A stretch of DNA of 64,000 nt from NCBI RefSeq assembly GCF_029946505.1, contig NZ_JARZHG010000007.1, forward strand, positions 1 through 64,000, given 5' to 3'. The translations under genes and the position numbers were made by a program. The notes under the pieces are model-generated. The model had not been told where the DNA came from, ran no database searches, and saw only the letters and a program-made list of their open reading frames with translations. Shown here piece by piece: positions 1 to 10,487 of the stretch. Within the stretch, counting starts at the first letter, position 1. The number at the start of each line of letters is the position of its first letter. Origin of the DNA: Polyangium sp. y55x31 (lineage in GTDB: Bacteria; Myxococcota_A; Polyangia; Polyangiales; Polyangiaceae).

Positions 1-1647
1 TGGCGTGGCAGGCGCGGCGGCGCTCCCCGCGGGCGACGGCGGCGCGCCCGGCGCGGCGGCCGCGGGCGCGGGCTTCTCGGGCGGGGGCTCGGGCAGCGGG
101 ATCGCGTCGAGGCGCCGATCGAGCTCTGCCTTCACCTCCAGGAACGCGGCGCGATCGCCCGGCGGCAGCACGCGCTCGCCGTCCATCTGCAGCGTCAAGG
201 CGTCGAAGAACTTGCCGTCCTTCTTCGCGCTGAAGTGCAGGTGCGGGCCCGTCGATCGGCCCGTCGATCCGACATACCCCACGAGCTGGTGCACGCCGAT
301 CTTCATCCCGACCTTGATGCCAGGCGCGAAGCGCGAGAGGTGCGCGTAGCCCGTCTGCACGCCGTTCGGGTGCATGATCGTCACCAGGTTCCCGCTCGGA
401 CCCGCGGGCCCCACCCAGTCGACCGTGCCCTTGTACGCCGAGTACACCGGCGTCCCCGTCGGCGCGCCGAGATCCGTGCCGTTGTGCGGCATCAGCTTCT
501 TCAGCACGGGATGCATGCGCTTCGGGTTGAAGTGCGACGTCACCGGCGCGCCCGGGACCGGCGATCGCCAGCCGCCCGAGTAGGGCTGTTTGCCGTGATC
601 GTCCCAGTAGCCGCGCGCCTCCTGCCCGTTGAACGTGTACACGCGGATCGGCTTCTCCGCGGGATCGGCCGGCCTGTACTCGAGCGCGACGATCCTCTTG
701 TATCGCGCGAACATCCCGAGCGCCGTCTCCTCCACCGCGATCACGCGCACCGTGGAGCCTTCCTCGAAGGCCTCCGACGAGATCTTTCCGCCGAGCGCCT
801 CGTCGATCGTCGCGAGGATCCCGTCCTCCAGACCGCCGGCCTGATACGACGCCACGAGGTCCTTGCTCACGTAGAACGAGCCCACGACCTCGGACTCGGC
901 GACCTTCATGTCGAGCCGCGTGCCGGCGAGGATGCCGTTCTGATCCTCGCGCGCTTGGTAGACCTCGAGCGACGAGACCTCGTACTCGAACGCGCGCACG
1001 CGCTTCGTCGCGCGATCGATCGCCGCGAAGAACTTGTCCTTGCGGCCGCACTTGTCGAACTTCCGCGTCCCCTCGAAGGCCTTCATGATCCGGTAGGTCT
1101 GGGCCTTCGGGACGTCCTTCTCCGCGAGAGCTTCGACGAAGCTCTTGCGATCGATCGTCCCCGACACGATCTGCACCGACGGATCCTTCGCGAGCTCCGA
1201 CAGCCGCCACGGCCCCGGCACCGGCTCGCGCTTCTTCTTCGTCGCCTGCGCCTTCGCCCCGCCTTGTGTGTTCTCCGGCGTCGAGGCCTGGTGCGTGAGC
1301 CCGGCGCCCGCGATGAGCGCGCGCTCGTTGCGCGGCGGCACCACCTGGATCAAGAGCGCGATGATCGACGTCACCGTCGCGAGCCCGAAGAGCCCGCCGA
1401 AGATCGCCGTCATCCGCGGCGTGAGGTGCACGCCTCCGTGCGCGCGCGGCAACGGCCTCGCCGATGGGCCTTCGAGCCCCGACGAGGGCGTACCTGCGCC
1501 GCCGCCCGCGAGCCCCGAGAACGGGCCTCGTGGCGCGGCGGGCGGGCCCTCGGCTTCGCGCCTTCGCAGGGGCACGACGAGGCGCGGACGTTTGGATCTC
1601 GAAGCGTCCGCGACGCTCCCGCCCGGCTCGGGCGACGGATCGTTCAT
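1..1647 (-). CDS. membrane-anchored M23 family metallopeptidase (partial, C-terminus outside window)
   Basis: Likely a zinc endopeptidase acting on peptidoglycan cross-links, tethered to the inner membrane. The start at 1647 (ATG) gives a Ser/Pro/Arg-rich N-terminus, a single hydrophobic segment near residues 80-101, a basic stretch, then a central domain (about 150-350) like those that precede M23 domains. The LytM/M23 domain follows, with HNGTD (H388, D392) and HLHFS (H469, H471), which are the metal and catalytic histidines of the family. The tail is Pro/Ala-rich and runs off the left edge, so the stop codon is not seen. All key M23 residues are present, so it should be active rather than an EnvC-like regulator. 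No neighbour upstream shares its direction. The family call is firm; the exact bond cleaved is not visible. Confidence 0.9.
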   Translation of the reverse strand, partial: MNDPSPEPGGSVADASRSKRPRLVVPLRRREAEGPPAAPRGPFSGLAGGGAGTPSSGLEGPSARPLPRAHGGVHLTPRMTAIFGGLFGLATVTSIIALLIQVVPPRNERALIAGAGLTHQASTPENTQGGAKAQATKKKREPVPGPWRLSELAKDPSVQIVSGTIDRKSFVEALAEKDVPKAQTYRIMKAFEGTRKFDKCGRKDKFFAAIDRATKRVRAFEYEVSSLEVYQAREDQNGILAGTRLDMKVAESEVVGSFYVSKDLVASYQAGGLEDGILATIDEALGGKISSEAFEEGSTVRVIAVEETALGMFARYKRIVALEYRPADPAEKPIRVYTFNGQEARGYWDDHGKQPYSGGWRSPVPGAPVTSHFNPKRMHPVLKKLMPHNGTDLGAPTGTPVYSAYKGTVDWVGPAGPSGNLVTIMHPNGVQTGYAHLSRFAPGIKVGMKIGVHQLVGYVGSTGRSTGPHLHFSAKKDGKFFDALTLQMDGERVLPPGDRAAFLEVKAELDRRLDAIPLPEPPPEKPAPAAAAPGAPPSPAGSAAAPATP

Positions 1648-1868
1648 GTCGTCGAGCTCGGGCGCTTGGGGACCCGCGCGCTCTTCGACGGGGATGCTCG
1701 GCTCCGGGACGTCCGCCACGGGATGCACGTACCCCGAGCAGACGGAGGCGGCAAGGGCGGCGTGCATGCGGGCATCCGAGCGTACGCCTCGGTCGAAGTA
1801 TTGGAAACCGTAGGCTTTTTTGCTGGCCCGCATCGCCGAGCCGGGTTGGCCGACGTAGACTTCGTGGC

Positions 1869-2624
1869 ATGGATGAGCGCCTCAAGGACCTGCTCCGCGT
1901 CGCGCGAGAGCACTACCAACGACGGGATTACGAGCGCGCCGAGCCCGCCCTCCGAGAAGCGCTCGCGCTCCACGGCGAGCTCGCCGACGTGCACGACATG
2001 CTGGGCGTGATCCTCCATGATCGCGGGGATCTCGTGGGCGCCCGGTTCCACTTCGCGAACGCCGCGCGCATCAACCCCGCCTACACCGAGGCGCTCATGA
2101 ACCTCGCGGTCACGCACGCCGACCTCGGCGACTACGAGGCCGCGCGCGAGGTCTACCGGCGCATCCAGTCCGAGCACACGGGCACCACCTCCGATCCCTT
2201 CGTCCGCGGCAAAATCGCCAACATGCACGCGGACCTCGCGCAGGCCTACCTCGACGCCGGCAGCCCGCGCGACGCCATCGGGGAGCTGCGCCGCGCGGTC
2301 GACCTCTGCCCACGTTTCCCCGATTTGCAGGCTCGCCTCGGCAACCTCTACCGCGACCAGGGCAACCACGCCCTCGCGCGCGAGCACTACACCGCGGCGA
2401 TCGAGGCGAACCCACGATACGCCCCGGCGCACGTCCTGCTCGGCCTCACGATGCTCGCCCTCGGCAGCGCCGATCAGGCCGTCGCGTGCTTCCGCTCGGC
2501 GCTCGCGGTCGATCCGGACAACAAGAGCGCGAAGATGTACCTTCGCCTGGTCGAGGCCCAGCGCAACGCGCGCGCGGCCCGAAAGACCAGCCGCTCCCGC
2601 GAGGGCGCATCAACTCCGACGTAA
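1869..2624 (+). CDS. TPR repeat protein
   Basis: A 251-residue protein built almost entirely of tetratricopeptide repeats. Repeat signatures include AREHYQRRDYERAEPALREA near the start, then about five further helix pairs with the usual A/G/Y spacing (LAVTHADLGDYEAAREVY, LGNLYRDQGNHALAREHY, LLGLTMLALGSADQAVACF). There is no signal peptide or membrane segment, so it is probably a cytoplasmic protein-protein scaffold. The C-terminal 25 residues are basic and low complexity. The start at 1869 (MDERLKD) gives a normal TPR N-terminus; the frame is open further upstream but that part reads as low-complexity Arg/Pro. It ends 3 nt before the next gene, so the two are probably co-transcribed. Confidence 0.85.
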   Translation: MDERLKDLLRVAREHYQRRDYERAEPALREALALHGELADVHDMLGVILHDRGDLVGARFHFANAARINPAYTEALMNLAVTHADLGDYEAAREVYRRIQSEHTGTTSDPFVRGKIANMHADLAQAYLDAGSPRDAIGELRRAVDLCPRFPDLQARLGNLYRDQGNHALAREHYTAAIEANPRYAPAHVLLGLTMLALGSADQAVACFRSALAVDPDNKSAKMYLRLVEAQRNARAARKTSRSREGASTPT

Positions 2625-2627
2625 AGC

Positions 2628-3893
2628 TTGGCCACCTTCTCCCTCTGGCGCGAAGAGCTCCGGCGCGCCTTCCGTGACCTCCAAGGCGAGGACCTCTCTC
2701 CCGCGCGGCTCGGCGCCGCCGTCGCCCTTGGCCTGTTCATCGGCTCGCTGCCCGTCTTCGGGTTCCACCTCCTCCTCGTCCTCGTCGTCTGCCTGAAGCT
2801 CCGCCTGCACGCCGTGCTCGCGTACGCCGCGGCGAACGTCTCGAACCCCTTCTTCGCGCCCTTCCTCATCACCGCCGAGATCCAGGTCGGCGCCCGCCTC
2901 CGCACCGGCGCCTGGCTCCGCCTCGATCATTCGGTCGACGCTTGGGGGCTACGCTCGGACGAGCCGAGCTACGCCCCCAAACCCCCGATCGAAGCCGGCT
3001 ACCGCACCGTGGTCGACTTCGCCGCCTACCTGCTCGTCGGCGCGCCCCTCGTCGGACTCGCCCTCGCCGCGGCCGGCTTCGTCCTCACCGTCGCGTTCGT
3101 CCTCGCCAAACGCGCCATCCGCCCTGCCTCCGGCGCGCTCCCGCCCTACCGACTCCCGGACGACGCGCCTCCCTGGATCGTCGCCGCCGAGCGCGTCGCC
3201 TCGCGCTTCGCCTCGCCCGAGAGCCCTTCCGCCGCCGACAAGAGCCTCTTCCACTACGTCCGCATCAAGCTTTCGCTCGACCCGGTTGCGCGCCTCATCG
3301 CCGACATCGAGGGCAGCCGTGACGGCGCGCTCGGCGACGTGCTCGACATCGGCACGGGCCGCGGCCAGCTCCCGATCCTTCTCCTCGAACTCGGCCGCGC
3401 CACGCGCGCGCACGGCCTCGACTGGGACGAGACCAAGATCGAGGCCGCGCGTCGCGCCGCTGCCACGCGCCCGCAAGGCTCTCTGCCCGCGGCGGCCACG
3501 TTTGCCCGCGAGGACGCGCGTCGCTTCGAGGCCACGCCTGCCGACACCGTCCTGCTCATCGACCTCCTCCACTACTTCACGATCGAAGAGCAGGACGCGA
3601 TCCTCCACTGCGCCGCCGACCACGTAAAACCCGGCGGCCGCTTGCTCGTGCGCGAGGCCGACACCGAGCGCGGCTTGCGCAGCTTCGCCACCCTGCTCGA
3701 AGAAAAAATCTTCACGGCCGTACGTTTCAACCGCGGCGAGCGTGTTCGTTTCCGGCCTGCGCGAAGCATCACCGCGCTCCTCGAAGCGCGTGGATTCCAT
3801 TGCGAAATCCTGCCCGCGTGGGGCTCCACGCCCTTCTCCAACGTCCTCGTCGTCGCGCGCCTGCCTGCGCTGGAGAATGCCCCCGCAGCGTGA
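2628..3893 (+). CDS. DUF2062 membrane domain fused to a class I SAM methyltransferase
   Basis: A 421-residue protein, TTG start 3 nt after the preceding stop. Residues about 10-160 look like a DUF2062 membrane domain: a G-rich hydrophobic helix (LGLFIGSLPVFGFHLLLVLV), an AAANVSNPFFAP motif, then two more hydrophobic segments. Residues about 215-400 are a Rossmann methyltransferase with motif I LDIGTGRGQLPI, an acidic residue after the second strand (GLDWDETKIEAA), LLIDLLHYF and the post-motif KPGGRLLVREAD. DUF2062 normally occurs alone or next to glycosyltransferases, so a single chain carrying a methyltransferase suggests a membrane-docked enzyme, perhaps for lipid or envelope substrates. 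The substrate is unknown. Confidence 0.8.
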   Translation: MATFSLWREELRRAFRDLQGEDLSPARLGAAVALGLFIGSLPVFGFHLLLVLVVCLKLRLHAVLAYAAANVSNPFFAPFLITAEIQVGARLRTGAWLRLDHSVDAWGLRSDEPSYAPKPPIEAGYRTVVDFAAYLLVGAPLVGLALAAAGFVLTVAFVLAKRAIRPASGALPPYRLPDDAPPWIVAAERVASRFASPESPSAADKSLFHYVRIKLSLDPVARLIADIEGSRDGALGDVLDIGTGRGQLPILLLELGRATRAHGLDWDETKIEAARRAAATRPQGSLPAAATFAREDARRFEATPADTVLLIDLLHYFTIEEQDAILHCAADHVKPGGRLLVREADTERGLRSFATLLEEKIFTAVRFNRGERVRFRPARSITALLEARGFHCEILPAWGSTPFSNVLVVARLPALENAPAA

Positions 3894-3959
3894 TCTCCCA
3901 GCAAGCGGCGATACGCGTATGCCCCGCGCGTTCGTCCGGGTGTGATACCGTCCCGCCCG

Positions 3960-5584
<1,625 letters not shown>

Positions 5585-5588
<4 letters not shown>

Positions 5589-6919
5589 CGAACCCCCGAT
5601 CCGTGCGAAATACGTTTGTCTCGTCCCTGTTCGTCCTGACCACCGTCCTCGCGGCGACCGAGGCCTTCGCGCAGCCGCGCCCCACGCCAGCGCCTGCGCC
5701 CGCGAAGGCCGCCGAGCCTGCCGCCGCCGCGCCGCTGGCGATCGTCGGCGGGCGTGTCCATACGGGCACGGGCGAGGTCCTCGAGGATGCCACGATCCTC
5801 CTGGAAAAAGGCCTCGTCCAGAAAATCGGAAAAGGCCTCGCCGTCCCGGCCGGTGTCACCACGATCGACGCCAAGGGCGCCATCGTCACGCCCGGCTTCG
5901 TCGACGCATTCACGTCCATCGGCCTCGTCGAGGTCTCGCTCGAAGACTCCACGCACGACGATGATCGCGGCGGCAAAGACCCCATTCGCGCCGCCTTCCG
6001 CGCCTCCGACGGCTACAACCCTGCCTCCACCGTCGTCGGCATCACGCGCGCCGAGGGCGTCACCTCCGCGGGCGTCGTCCCTCTAGGCGGCCTTTTTTCC
6101 GGACAATCCGCCTGGGCCGACCTCGACGGCGACACCCGCGAATCGGCGCTCGCCCAAGGCCCCCTCGCGCTCCACGTCCACCTCGACGGCAGCCTCGACG
6201 GCGATCGCGGCGGCCCCGCGGCGGCCCTGCTCCTCGCGCGTGAGGTCTTCGACGACGCCCGTACGTTCCAGAAAAACCGCGCCGCCTGGGAGCGCAATCA
6301 AAGCCGCCCGTTCGCGGCGAGCCGGCTCGACCTCGAAGCCATCGGCGACGCGCTCGCCGGCCGCGTCCCGGTCGTTTTCCACGTCGATCGCGCCTCCGAC
6401 ATCCTCGCCGCCGTCGCGCTCGCCAAGGAATTCGGCCTCCGCCCCGTCATCGCGGGCGGCGCCGAGGCCTGGAAAATCGCGCCGCGCCTCGCCGAATCGA
6501 AAATCCCGGTGATCGTCAATCCCCTCGAACCCGGCCCTACGACCTTCGACACCCTCGGCACCCGCGACGACAACGCCGCGCTCCTCCACGCGGCCGGCGT
6601 CCCCGTCGTCATCACCACGGCCGACACGCACAATGCCCGCAAGCTCCGCCAGGTCGCCGGCAATGCCGTCCGCGCGGGGTTGCCGCACGCGGCGGCCATT
6701 GCGGCGATCACGAGCGCCCCGGCCCAGGCGCTCGGGCTCGGCGCGAAATACGGCACGCTCGCCCCGGGCAAGGTGGCGAACCTCGTCGTCTGGTCCGGCG
6801 ATCCCCTCGAAATCGCCTCGCGCCCGCTCGCGGTCGTCATTCGTGGCAAAAAGGTCGACCTCGCGAACCGCCAGTCCGCCCTCTTCACGCGGTACCGGAA
6901 ACTGCCCATCACCCGTTGA
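5585..6919 (+). CDS. exported amidohydrolase-like protein with degenerate metal site
   Basis: A 444-residue partner of the preceding amidohydrolase, starting with GTG overlapping its stop by 4 nt. It has a cleavable signal peptide (VLAATEAFAQP), an Ala/Pro linker and the amidohydrolase fold landmarks (IVGGRVHTGTG, AIVTPGFVDA, closing GTLAPGKVANLVVWSGDP). Where active members have DxHxH, it reads FVDAFTSIG (residues 108-111 AFTS), so the first two metal ligands are missing. Later His residues (VHLDGS, FHVDRAS, TADTHN) remain. Either it is a non-catalytic partner of the upstream enzyme or it uses a different metal geometry. The pairing and coupling are seen directly; the pseudoenzyme role is inferred. 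Confidence 0.8.
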
Positions 6920-7284
6920 ACACGCCCGCCCCGCCTCGGTTTCGGATCCGCCTCTTCCTCGAGCGCCTCGCCGTCGGCCATTTCTTCGGCTACCCCCTCG
7001 CTTTCGTGTGGGCCGTCGCCTCGATGCCGCTCACGATCCACCTGCATTTCGAGCGCCTCTCCTTGATCGAGCACGACACCGAGGCGATGGGCCAGCTCGT
7101 CGTCCGCCTCGTCGCCTGGCCTGCGGGCGTGGTGTTCGTCCTCTCGCACCTCTTCGCGATCGCGTGGGGGCTCGCGCAGGAGAAAAAACGCGGACAATGG
7201 GTCTTTTTCGGCGGATTCGGCGTGATCCTCGGGGCGGGCGTCCTCTTCGGCGCGGGGAGCTGGCTCTGGCTCTACCTGCGCTGA
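6916..7284 (+). CDS. small three-helix membrane protein, unknown function
   Basis: A 122-residue protein starting at a TTG that overlaps the previous stop by 4 nt, so it is the third gene of the amidohydrolase operon. Three hydrophobic segments are visible: about residues 20-45 (FFGYPLAFVWAVASMPLTI), 62-85 (LVVRLVAWPAGVVFVLSHLF) and 97-120 (FFGGFGVILGAGVLFGAGSW). Charged loops are short. No family recognised. An integral inner-membrane protein is the only safe statement. Confidence 0.65.
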   Translation: MNTPAPPRFRIRLFLERLAVGHFFGYPLAFVWAVASMPLTIHLHFERLSLIEHDTEAMGQLVVRLVAWPAGVVFVLSHLFAIAWGLAQEKKRGQWVFFGGFGVILGAGVLFGAGSWLWLYLR

Positions 7285-7288
7285 CGGA

Positions 7289-8614
7289 TCAGTTTGGCGG
7301 GAAGAACCCGATGTACCGCAGATCGGCGCATTCGTCCGCGCCCTTGTCGCTTCCGAGGACGTACAGCGGCCCGACCGTGGGCACCGGGACGTTCTTCACG
7401 TCCTCGACCACGAAGTTCCCCGTGGTCGCGCCCGAAACCGAGAGAAGACGACCCATGGGCGTGACCTTCGCCTCGATGGTGAGCTCTTGCTCCCGGCTCC
7501 AGGTCAAAGCGCTCGGCCCCGCGAGGCTCTCGGCTCCGGTCGTCAGAACCACCTTGTTCGATTGTGTGTCGAGGTAGAGCCGATTCGACGTGTTGAGATA
7601 GAGCAAATTCGGACGAGGCTCCTCCGTCTCTCCCGGAGCGTAGTTCGGCGCGAATTTGATCACCACGTGGAAATACCCGCCGGGCAGGAGCGTCTCCGTC
7701 AGGTTCGAAAACAAAACGTCCGCCTCGCGCGTCCGGTCCTGGTCCCCCGTGGGGATGTAGCTCGACGGGTACTTCGCATTCGGCTCGTGCTGGGCTGCAT
7801 ACGCGATGACCGACGTCGAGCCCGCGATCGGCGGAGGATCGGAATCCGCGTCGCCGTCGGTCCGGAGCATGAAGTATCCGTTCCCATTGCCGATCTCGTA
7901 TCGTCTCCAGCTCGTATCGTCGACCGCGACGTGCGCCCAGTTCAACGTGCTCCCGAGCGTGAAATAGGCGTAGGGCGCCGTCCCCGCGTCGCCCTTGAGC
8001 CACGCCGACGACGTTCCGCCCACGAGCCCGCCCAGGTAATTCGATTGCTGGCTCCCCGACGAGCTGAACTTCGTCGCGCCCGTGCCGCCGGCGGGATCCG
8101 GCTGCAACTGCATGGCGGACATGGCAACCGGCCCCGCCGGACTCGACCACGACTGGCCCATCCAGGACTCGCTCCCACGAATGCGGTTCGTCCGCCGCCG
8201 CTCCACGCTGAGCCCCCAGCCCTTGCCCACGTTGCGCGGGCGCGCCGCGTTCGGCCCATACAGACGCATCAGCGTGCTCGCGCTGAACTGCGACGTCCGA
8301 TCCCCTGTCGGACAGGTGATCTGCAGCCATCCATCCGGAAACGAATACACGGGCGCGCTCCCGAAGGCCGGCTGGGTCGCGGTCCATTCTCGAATGGCCA
8401 CGGCCCCCCCGCCGCCCGCTCCACCACCGCCCATTCCCCCGGCGCCGCCCATTCCCCCAGCGCCGCCGCTCCCACCGATACCGCCTGCGCCTCCGCTCCC
8501 GCTCGTGCTCGACGACGCCCCGCCGCCCGATCCCTGGGCCGTATCGAGCTCCAGACAGCCCACCGTGCCCATGCAGAATGCGCCCAGCGCCCCGAAAACC
8601 ATCGCTCGGTACAT
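7289..8614 (-). CDS. lipoprotein with Gly-rich linker and phage-fibre-like LamG/ConA-type region
   Basis: A 441-residue lipoprotein (signal peptide ending CMGTVGC), then a linker of about 45 residues made of GGxGG units, then two beta-rich regions. Recognisable motifs are RNVGKGWGLSVERRRTN (about residue 125) and KYPSSYIPTGDQDRTREAD (about 295). These resemble the RTNL and SYIPTxGxxxTRxAD motifs common in phage tail or head-fibre proteins with a concanavalin-like fold. The last 130 residues contain a strand-rich domain ending LRYIGFFPPN. It is 26 nt downstream of a paralogue (8641..9840) with the same order of motifs, so the two form a tandem duplication. Role unknown; a surface-displayed carbohydrate-binding protein fits. 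Confidence 0.7.
   Translation of the reverse strand: MYRAMVFGALGAFCMGTVGCLELDTAQGSGGGASSSTSGSGGAGGIGGSGGAGGMGGAGGMGGGGAGGGGAVAIREWTATQPAFGSAPVYSFPDGWLQITCPTGDRTSQFSASTLMRLYGPNAARPRNVGKGWGLSVERRRTNRIRGSESWMGQSWSSPAGPVAMSAMQLQPDPAGGTGATKFSSSGSQQSNYLGGLVGGTSSAWLKGDAGTAPYAYFTLGSTLNWAHVAVDDTSWRRYEIGNGNGYFMLRTDGDADSDPPPIAGSTSVIAYAAQHEPNAKYPSSYIPTGDQDRTREADVLFSNLTETLLPGGYFHVVIKFAPNYAPGETEEPRPNLLYLNTSNRLYLDTQSNKVVLTTGAESLAGPSALTWSREQELTIEAKVTPMGRLLSVSGATTGNFVVEDVKNVPVPTVGPLYVLGSDKGADECADLRYIGFFPPN
8405..8500. repeat. low-complexity GC-rich repeat coding a Gly-rich linker
   Basis: Short imperfect 9-bp-type units (GCCGCCCATTCCCCCGGC and variants) inside the lipoprotein gene. On the minus strand they encode GGAGGMGG-type units separating the lipid anchor from the folded part. 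Such tracts are length-variable in related lipoproteins. Confidence 0.6.
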
Positions 8615-8640
8615 GACCCGCTCCTCTCGCCCACGCTCGC

Positions 8641-9840
8641 CTATCGGACCTCGATGTACCGGAGATCCACGCTCTCCTGCGGGCCGTCGTTGTCCCCGAG
8701 CAGCCAGACGGTCTTGTCCTTCCCCACGGGCTCGACCGGCCCGAGCTTCGATACCGTCGCGTCCCCCTTCGTCGCGCCCTTGATCGAGATGAGCCGCCGA
8801 TTCGGCAGATATTGCACCCGCACCTCGAGCTCCTGATCCCGCGACCAGTCGAGCCCCTCGATCCGCAGGTTATCCGGCGAGCCCACCTTGAGCAGCGTCA
8901 GCGTCCCTCCCGCCTTCATCCGGAAAAACGTGCTGTCGTCCTCCAGCGCGACGAGGTCGTGATCGACGGTCTGCTCGCTCTGCGCATAATGCGGCGCATA
9001 CCGGATCGTCACGTCGAAATATCCCGACGGGGCCACGGTCTCCATTTCGGCGTTCAAGAGATCCGCCTCCCGGAGCACCGGCGCCCCCGTCGTCGGAATG
9101 AAGCTCGACGGATATGTCCCGACCTCCACCTGCGCCCCGTACGCGTTCACCGACGTCTCCTGCAGGATGGCCGGCGAAGCCCCGATCGCCCCCGTCGTCA
9201 ATCGAAGGGTCGGCCCCTCCTCGGACGTCCCCACTTCGTACCGTTTCCACACGGTATCGCTCACGGGCACGAACGCATTGCCGTACGCGAAATATGCGAA
9301 CGTCCCGTCCCCCTGCGCGCCCATGAACCACGCCGACGCGATCTTCCCCTGCACGAGAGCCCATGAGGAGGACTGATTGCCGAAGGAGATCAGGGCCACG
9401 CCTTCCTGCCCGCCCGCAGGATCGAGGGCACCCGGCACGGCCGCCATGGACTTGTCGTCCCCCATCCAGCCCGCGCCTCCCCACGTGCTGTTCGGGATCA
9501 AATTCGTCCGCTCCGTCTCCATCGCGAGCCCCCAGCCCGTCCCCACGTTGCGCGGCCGCGCCTCGTGCTTCTGGTATCCGATTCGCAGCGTATTCGGTCC
9601 GATCTGCGACGTGCGCGGCGTATCCGTCCGGTTGATGTAGTCGAGCCAATCGGGCATCGTGTAGACCATCTCCGGCCCGGGCTCGGTCGCCTCCCATACC
9701 AGCGGATCCCGCGGCGGCAGGCTGCCGGGGTCATCGTCGAGCGTGAGCTCGGAAGGGAGCCCGCCCACGATCTGGCAGCCAAAGGACGACGTCCCGACGG
9801 CCGCGACCCACAAAGCTCGTTTTGCCTTCCACGCGCGCAT
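8641..9840 (-). CDS. lipoprotein paralogue with phage-fibre-like LamG/ConA-type region
   Basis: A 399-residue lipoprotein; ATG at 9840 is preceded by GGAG at good spacing and gives a signal peptide ending VGTSSFGC. The frame is open to 9930 but lacks a better start. It shares with the downstream neighbour the motifs RNVGTGWGLAMETERTNL, TYPSSFIPTTGAPVLREAD and the closing DLRYIEVR, but has only a short acidic linker instead of the Gly-rich one. The paired motifs resemble phage structural proteins with a concanavalin-like domain. It is co-directional with its paralogue and divergent from the methyltransferase at 9887. Function unknown; surface exposure is inferred from the lipobox. Confidence 0.7.
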   Translation of the reverse strand: MRAWKAKRALWVAAVGTSSFGCQIVGGLPSELTLDDDPGSLPPRDPLVWEATEPGPEMVYTMPDWLDYINRTDTPRTSQIGPNTLRIGYQKHEARPRNVGTGWGLAMETERTNLIPNSTWGGAGWMGDDKSMAAVPGALDPAGGQEGVALISFGNQSSSWALVQGKIASAWFMGAQGDGTFAYFAYGNAFVPVSDTVWKRYEVGTSEEGPTLRLTTGAIGASPAILQETSVNAYGAQVEVGTYPSSFIPTTGAPVLREADLLNAEMETVAPSGYFDVTIRYAPHYAQSEQTVDHDLVALEDDSTFFRMKAGGTLTLLKVGSPDNLRIEGLDWSRDQELEVRVQYLPNRRLISIKGATKGDATVSKLGPVEPVGKDKTVWLLGDNDGPQESVDLRYIEVR

Positions 9841-9886
9841 CTTGCTAAGCTCCACGCGCCCGAGGATACACCACCCGGAAGGACCC

Positions 9887-10483
9887 ATGAAGCGACGCGC
9901 CCCCGCCGCCGAGAGAAATCGCGATCCCATCCTGGACGTCCTCCGTCGCGTCCTGCCGGACGGCGCCTTTACGCTCGAAATCGCGAGCGGCTCCGGTCAG
10001 CACGCGGCTCACTTCGCGGCCCACCTGCCTGGCCTCACGTTCCAGCCTTCCGACCCCGATCCCGACGCGCTCGCCAGCATCGAAGCATACCGCGCGGAGC
10101 TCGATCTGCCGAACTTCCTCCGCCCGCTCCGGCTCGACGCCTCCGAGGACGCCTGGCCCGTCTCCCGCGCCGACGCCGTCGTCTGCATCAACATGATCCA
10201 CATCGCCCCCTTCCGCGCGTGCGAGGGCCTCTTCCGTGGCGCCGCGCGAATCCTCCCCGCGGGCGGCGTGCTCGTCACGTACGGCCCTTATCGATTCTCG
10301 GGCGCGTTCACGGCCCCGAGCAACGAGGCCTTCGACGCCTCGTTACGGGAAAGGGACCCCTCCTGGGGCGTGCGCGACCTCGACGACCTGAAGCACCTCG
10401 CGCGACAAACCGGCTTCGTGCACGAGGAGACCGTCCCCATGCCTGCCAACAATCACTCGCTCGTCTTCCGCAAGACGGCCTGA
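9887..10483 (+). CDS. DUF938-type SAM-dependent methyltransferase
   Basis: A 198-residue soluble class I methyltransferase. ATG at 9887 follows a GGAAGG ribosome site. Diagnostic stretches of the DUF938 family are visible: RNRDPILDVLRRVLP at the N-terminus, SAM motif I LEIASGSGQHAAHFA, QPSDPDPDALASIEAY, CINMIHIAPF, and YGPYRFSGAFTAPSNEAFD. The length matches the family (about 200). The substrate of DUF938 proteins is not known. It is convergent with the amidohydrolase at 10488 with only 4 nt between stops. Confidence 0.88.
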   Translation: MKRRAPAAERNRDPILDVLRRVLPDGAFTLEIASGSGQHAAHFAAHLPGLTFQPSDPDPDALASIEAYRAELDLPNFLRPLRLDASEDAWPVSRADAVVCINMIHIAPFRACEGLFRGAARILPAGGVLVTYGPYRFSGAFTAPSNEAFDASLRERDPSWGVRDLDDLKHLARQTGFVHEETVPMPANNHSLVFRKTA

Positions 10484-10487
10484 GCGC

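Noticed and set aside
235-2010. Long plus-strand open frame opposite the M23 gene
   Set aside because: Protein is Arg-rich low complexity; the minus strand has the full M23 motif set and the TPR gene lies in another frame at its end.
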